From JBEKTY01 sp049515555 (GTDB lineage Bacteria > Planctomycetota > Planctomycetia > Pirellulales > Thermoguttaceae): DNA of 43,765 nt. The notes under the pieces are model-generated. The model was not told where the DNA came from. It saw only the letters and a list, made by a program, of their open reading frames with translations, and did no database searches. The first letter of the stretch is position 1. Every line of letters starts with the position of its first letter. A program made the position numbers and the translations under genes. The DNA lies in assembly GCA_049515555.1 (NCBI GenBank), contig JBEKTY010000055.1, positions 1 to 43,765 of the forward strand, in the 5' to 3' direction. Shown one piece after another: positions 40,681 to 43,765 of this stretch.

Positions 40681-41700
40681 TTACTCCAGGGTCGCTATGT
40701 TTCCCTCCGAGTCCAAGACCCTTATCACCAACCTCGGCCGCTCGGAGATTACGGTGCGGGTGGTGACGTTGCCGCGGTCGTCCTCGTTTTCGTCACAGGA
40801 GGCCACGTACTTGTCCTTGGTAGCCGTGCCGCGGATAACGTGCGGCGGTTCATCGGGCGGGCAGATCAGCCCGTCGATGTGGCCGCTCGCCAACAGCATC
40901 GCCCGATGACCGATCCCCGGACTCATGGGCGGCCTGGGGCGATAGTTCAGCTTGTCCGCCGGCCGCTGGAGGTGGAACCGCAAGGGGCTTTGGGCCACCA
41001 GCCGCGAGAGTTCGGCATCGGTCGGTTCCAACTTGCGGAACTGCCGCGGTCGCTCGCCTGCCGGCAGCCGGTAGACCGTGCGGAGATTCATCCACGTGTC
41101 CAGCCGCTCCCAGCGATAGCCGCGATACCCGCTGCAATCATCAAGGCTCGGCAGCTTCCGCTTGCACCCCAGGATGATGGTCTCCTTGTACTTGCGGACC
41201 TGCGGGGGAAAGGGCATGGCCGAAATCTCAGAGAAATGTTCCTGGAAGAAATCGAGCGTCTGGTAACTTTCGGCCACGTCCTGCGGGCAGACCAGGGCCA
41301 GGACACCGCCATCGGCCAGCAGGTGGACGGCCCGCTCCAGGAATTGGCTTTCCACACGGCCCTCGTCGCCCGTGGCATAGTCGTAAGGCGGATTGCACCA
41401 GACCAGCGAGAACGCGCGGTAGCTGACCGCCGAGCGGAGGAAATCGGCCGGTGCCAAGGCTTGACCCTCCGGCAGGGATTCCCGCACCACGGCAGCCCGA
41501 TCCTCGGAAAGCTCGATGCCGTAGGCAACCGCACGGAGCCCTTGGGCAAGCTGAAGCAGGGCTTGCCCTTCGCCCGCACAGGGGTCCAGGATGAGACATT
41601 CGCTGTGATCGGGCGGCCTGAGCCGTTCCAACACTGCGGCGACGGCCTCGGGGGCAGCGGCGTAGTAGCCGCCCTTGACCTGCGACATGAGCCTAGCCAT
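40681..41700 (-). CDS. DUF6094-like SAM-dependent adenine methyltransferase
   Basis: 339 residues from the ATG at 41700 (MARLMSQVKGGYYAAAPEAV). LILDPCAGEGQALLQLAQGL (about 37-56) is the SAM motif, AYGIELSEDRAA motif II, and NPPY at 103-106 the catalytic motif IV of N6-adenine (or N4-cytosine) DNA methyltransferases. The C-terminal part after about residue 190 would hold target recognition but is not recognised. The start overlaps the recombinase stop by 8 bases (a longer frame from 41733 is less likely). As part of the element it probably marks its own DNA or acts in an anti-restriction role. Confidence 0.78.
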   Translation of the reverse strand: MARLMSQVKGGYYAAAPEAVAAVLERLRPPDHSECLILDPCAGEGQALLQLAQGLRAVAYGIELSEDRAAVVRESLPEGQALAPADFLRSAVSYRAFSLVWCNPPYDYATGDEGRVESQFLERAVHLLADGGVLALVCPQDVAESYQTLDFFQEHFSEISAMPFPPQVRKYKETIILGCKRKLPSLDDCSGYRGYRWERLDTWMNLRTVYRLPAGERPRQFRKLEPTDAELSRLVAQSPLRFHLQRPADKLNYRPRPPMSPGIGHRAMLLASGHIDGLICPPDEPPHVIRGTATKDKYVASCDENEDDRGNVTTRTVISERPRLVIRVLDSEGNIATLE

Positions 41701-42697
41701 TGCTGATGCCCTCCGGTGTGGTGGTGGTGACAAGGTTGGGTTCGCGACCGGCGTACCAGCGCAACCAATCTTCGGCGCTCCAGTTCACGCGCTCGACAAG
41801 GGCCGATGACACCGCGGGCGTGCGCTTCTTCTTCGGCCGTTTGGACACGGTGAAGCCCTTGGGCTCCTGGATCGTGCCGGCGATTTCGCAGTAGGGCGGC
41901 GGTAGCTCGCCCTTGTGCTTCGCCCGGTGGAACCATCTTGCGGCGCGACGATACCATTCGTAGCGGTTGCCCGTACCCTTGCCGGGTTTCGCTTGCACTT
42001 GGCCCCACGGCAGCCCGCGATGGTCCAGGAGGCCCCGAGCCAGGAATTCGGCCGCCACGCGGGCCACTTCTTCGCCCCGCCCCAACCGCTCCGCAATCTC
42101 TACGATGAAGCGAAGCTGCTCTTGGTCCCACTCGACCAGCTTCACGTCGCCCGCGTGCTTGTCGAACTGCTGTCGGGGCTTGGGGTTGCCTGCGCGGTCG
42201 CGGACAACGATTCGCCTGGCAAACCCGGTCTGAGAGACGGCCATGCCGTTCTTCCTGCGCCACTCCAGGGCCCGCCGGGTGTTCTCCTTGACCGTCTCCC
42301 GGTACATATCGCAACCGATCTGGAGGACCGCGACGAAGGCGCGGCCTTGTGCGGTGTTCAGGTCGATGGCCTGGCCGCCCTTCTCCTCGATGGAGTGAAT
42401 CCACACGTCCCGCTCTACGATCTGCCGGAGCGCGTCGTAGAACGTCAGGAAGCCGCGCTCGATGCGGTCCAGCCGCCAGACCACCAGATGGTCGTCGGCG
42501 CGGAGGGTACGCAAGAGCCGGATGATGCCGGGCCGCTCGTTGAACGGCACTGCGCTGGTCGAAACGCCGTCGTCCCAGATGACGACGGGCTCGCCCAGGT
42601 GCAACCGGGCGCACGTGTCGAGGATCATATCCTCCTGGACCTGGCAGCCCAGCACTTGCTCCTCGGTGGAAACGCGACAGTAGCCAAGGGTCGGCAT
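41693..42697 (-). CDS. Serine recombinase of intermediate size
   Basis: 334 residues. The N-terminal resolvase/invertase domain has YCRVS (R8, nucleophile S10), and VVWRLDRIERG with D77, R78 and R81, so the active site is complete. The recombinase-type linker and C-terminal DNA-binding part follow (RRALEWRRKNG, GRGEEVARVAAEFLARGLL). It is longer than a resolvase and shorter than large serine integrases. It may resolve dimers or catalyse integration of the element. AGGA lies about 8 bases before the ATG; the next gene overlaps its stop. Confidence 0.85.
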   Translation of the reverse strand: MPTLGYCRVSTEEQVLGCQVQEDMILDTCARLHLGEPVVIWDDGVSTSAVPFNERPGIIRLLRTLRADDHLVVWRLDRIERGFLTFYDALRQIVERDVWIHSIEEKGGQAIDLNTAQGRAFVAVLQIGCDMYRETVKENTRRALEWRRKNGMAVSQTGFARRIVVRDRAGNPKPRQQFDKHAGDVKLVEWDQEQLRFIVEIAERLGRGEEVARVAAEFLARGLLDHRGLPWGQVQAKPGKGTGNRYEWYRRAARWFHRAKHKGELPPPYCEIAGTIQEPKGFTVSKRPKKKRTPAVSSALVERVNWSAEDWLRWYAGREPNLVTTTTPEGISNG

Positions 42698-42700
42698 AGG

Positions 42701-43177
42701 CTATTTCCTGTGGGTAACGTGGACTGAGTCGGGGATAGGCCAAGGACGATTGCGCTGCAAGGCGTCGCACGAGACAAGGACGGCGATGATTACGGCCACC
42801 ATGACAACCAGCGGCCAGGAACTTTCGGGGGCTGGCTTCGGCCGGGGGTTTCTGACCTGATAGGGTGCCCGGTAGCGGCGGTAGCTGTGCCGCTTGCGTT
42901 TGGTCGTCGTCTTGGGTTGGCGTGGCGACTTGGGCGGAGTGGCGGCCTGGACCTCGGCGAGGGCCGCCAGAACCTCGGGCGGCAACCCCGGCAACGTAAT
43001 GTCCAACTTCGGGGGCTTGAATCGTCTGCGCCCCGTCTTGTGCCGATCGAAGGACACTGGCCGGAGGCACTCGACCTCTTCGATCGGGTCGCGGCCGGGC
43101 CGAGACAGGTAGCCGATTACGCGGAACCGGCCGCCCAGTTCGTCAAACTCGGTGCCAATGGGGCGAAGCTCGCTCAT
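42701..43177 (-). CDS. Small basic protein with C-terminal membrane segment
   Basis: 158 residues. An N-terminal soluble part (MSELRPIGTEFDELGGRFRV) is followed by a strongly basic linker (QPKTTTKRKRHSYRRYRAPY) and a single membrane helix (PLVVMVAVIIAVLVSCDAL) near the end. Function unknown; such tail-anchored proteins are common in mobile elements. ATG 43177 has GGAG about 9 bases upstream; an upstream start at 43237 is less likely. It ends 3 bases before the recombinase. Confidence 0.6.
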   Translation of the reverse strand: MSELRPIGTEFDELGGRFRVIGYLSRPGRDPIEEVECLRPVSFDRHKTGRRRFKPPKLDITLPGLPPEVLAALAEVQAATPPKSPRQPKTTTKRKRHSYRRYRAPYQVRNPRPKPAPESSWPLVVMVAVIIAVLVSCDALQRNRPWPIPDSVHVTHRK

Positions 43178-43285
43178 TGTGGTGCTCCAGGGTAAAGGCC
43201 GGCACGGCGGCGCTGCATGGTGTACCGTTTGGCGCAAAGCGCGGGCCGTCGGGGCGTTCCTCCCAGCGCCCCTCGGGTTCGCGTT

Positions 43286-43765
43286 CTACTCCTGCTCTCC
43301 ATCGTTGGCCGTGGACCGGCGGTTGATGGCACGGCGGGGACGGTTGACCATCAGCCCGTCCAAGTGGGCACTGACGGCCGAAAGCCGCGTGGCCACGGCC
43401 TGCCGCAGCGACGGCGATTCGCGGAGCTGGTCGGCGCTGACCCCGCCCAGGTCGAATAGGCCGTTGAGGGTCAGGGCCCTTTGGGATTGCTCCACGATGC
43501 CGTCGAGTTGCTCGCTGCTGTGGATATTCAGCCGGCGGAACTTCTCGAAGAACTCCCGCAAGTCGGTTACGTTCGTGTCGTGCAGCCGCTTGGCCACTCC
43601 GTCCGCCTTGCCGGCCAGCTTGTCCTGGAGGGTCTGCACCAACCCGGCCAGCTCGGCAATGAAGGCGTCTTCCGCCATGCGGGCGGCCTCGTCGAAGCGG
43701 GCGGCGATCCGCGCCGCCTGCTGCTGGTACAGTTCCGGGTTCCGCGTCAAGAGCCATTCCGGCGG
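43286..43765 (-). CDS. Partial unknown protein, N-terminus outside window
   Basis: The frame is open to the right edge, reading PPEWLLTRNPELYQQQAARI and on to SAHLDGLMVNRPRRAINRRS, 159 residues to the stop. It is helical and coiled-coil-like (ARFDEAARMAEDAFIAEL, LQDKLAGKADGVAKRLHD). I do not recognise it; the proline-rich edge start and the TTG inside argue that the true start lies beyond the window. It is the most upstream visible gene of the element operon. Confidence 0.55.
   Translation of the reverse strand, partial: PPEWLLTRNPELYQQQAARIAARFDEAARMAEDAFIAELAGLVQTLQDKLAGKADGVAKRLHDTNVTDLREFFEKFRRLNIHSSEQLDGIVEQSQRALTLNGLFDLGGVSADQLRESPSLRQAVATRLSAVSAHLDGLMVNRPRRAINRRSTANDGEQE

Overview
The window reads as high-GC chromosomal DNA of a planctomycete, probably a Pirellulales-type bacterium. 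The clues are a huge secreted protein with the LEPR-x-LLS N-terminal motif, many secreted repeat proteins, scattered palindromic repeats between genes, and an ffh-rpsP-trmD-rplS-yraN translation cluster. The order is an inference from gene content; no rRNA gene is present.

Layout. 1-6.3 kb is partly a gene graveyard: an ISAzo13-type transposase fragment, a HARE-HTH gene and a secreted beta-helix gene each broken by an in-frame TAG, a glycoside-hydrolase remnant and the stub of a PAS sensor kinase. Intact genes lie among them: a PD40/Ig-like protein, a YkgJ-type zinc-cluster protein, a PLP-dependent Cys/Met enzyme and a four-helix membrane protein. 6.5-10.6 kb is the housekeeping translation cluster; rimM and rnhB are absent from their usual places. 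10.7-14.3 kb holds a secreted double-domain M16 peptidase and a short-chain reductase on the minus strand. 14.66-17.90 kb is one 1082-residue protein with a phosphoribosyltransferase-like N-terminus and a class III nucleotidyl-cyclase-like C-terminus; I consider it the most novel object here. 18.3-19.6 kb is an aldolase-like TIM barrel. 19.6-24.1 kb is a secreted Ig-repeat protein with a complete calpain-type Cys/His/Asn triad. 24.3-31.7 kb carries carbohydrate and general metabolism: a GH2 glycosidase, an inositol-phosphatase-family enzyme, uxaC with an attenuator-like leader, a URO-D-family protein and an RlmM-type rRNA methyltransferase. 32.2-35.9 kb encodes two secreted proteins, a glycine-rich solenoid and an alpha/alpha-toroid-like protein.

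From about 36.1 kb to the right edge the DNA looks like an integrated element. Its left border is the 3' half of a tRNA-Leu(UAG) gene, cut at the anticodon loop. Then come about 1.7 kb of decayed DNA and a tight minus-strand operon running off the right edge: unknown protein, small membrane protein, serine recombinase, DUF6094-like adenine methyltransferase, unknown 201-residue protein, and SNF2-type helicase. A methyltransferase beside a helicase suggests protection or processing of the element's DNA, but that is inference.

Several palindromic repeat families recur: a structured element with terminal inverted repeats (8.05-8.25 and 35.99-36.11 kb), a CCCTCACCC/GGGAGAGG family (four copies), and a 29-bp perfect palindrome at 30.45 kb. 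Two coding sequences appear to have absorbed such repeats.
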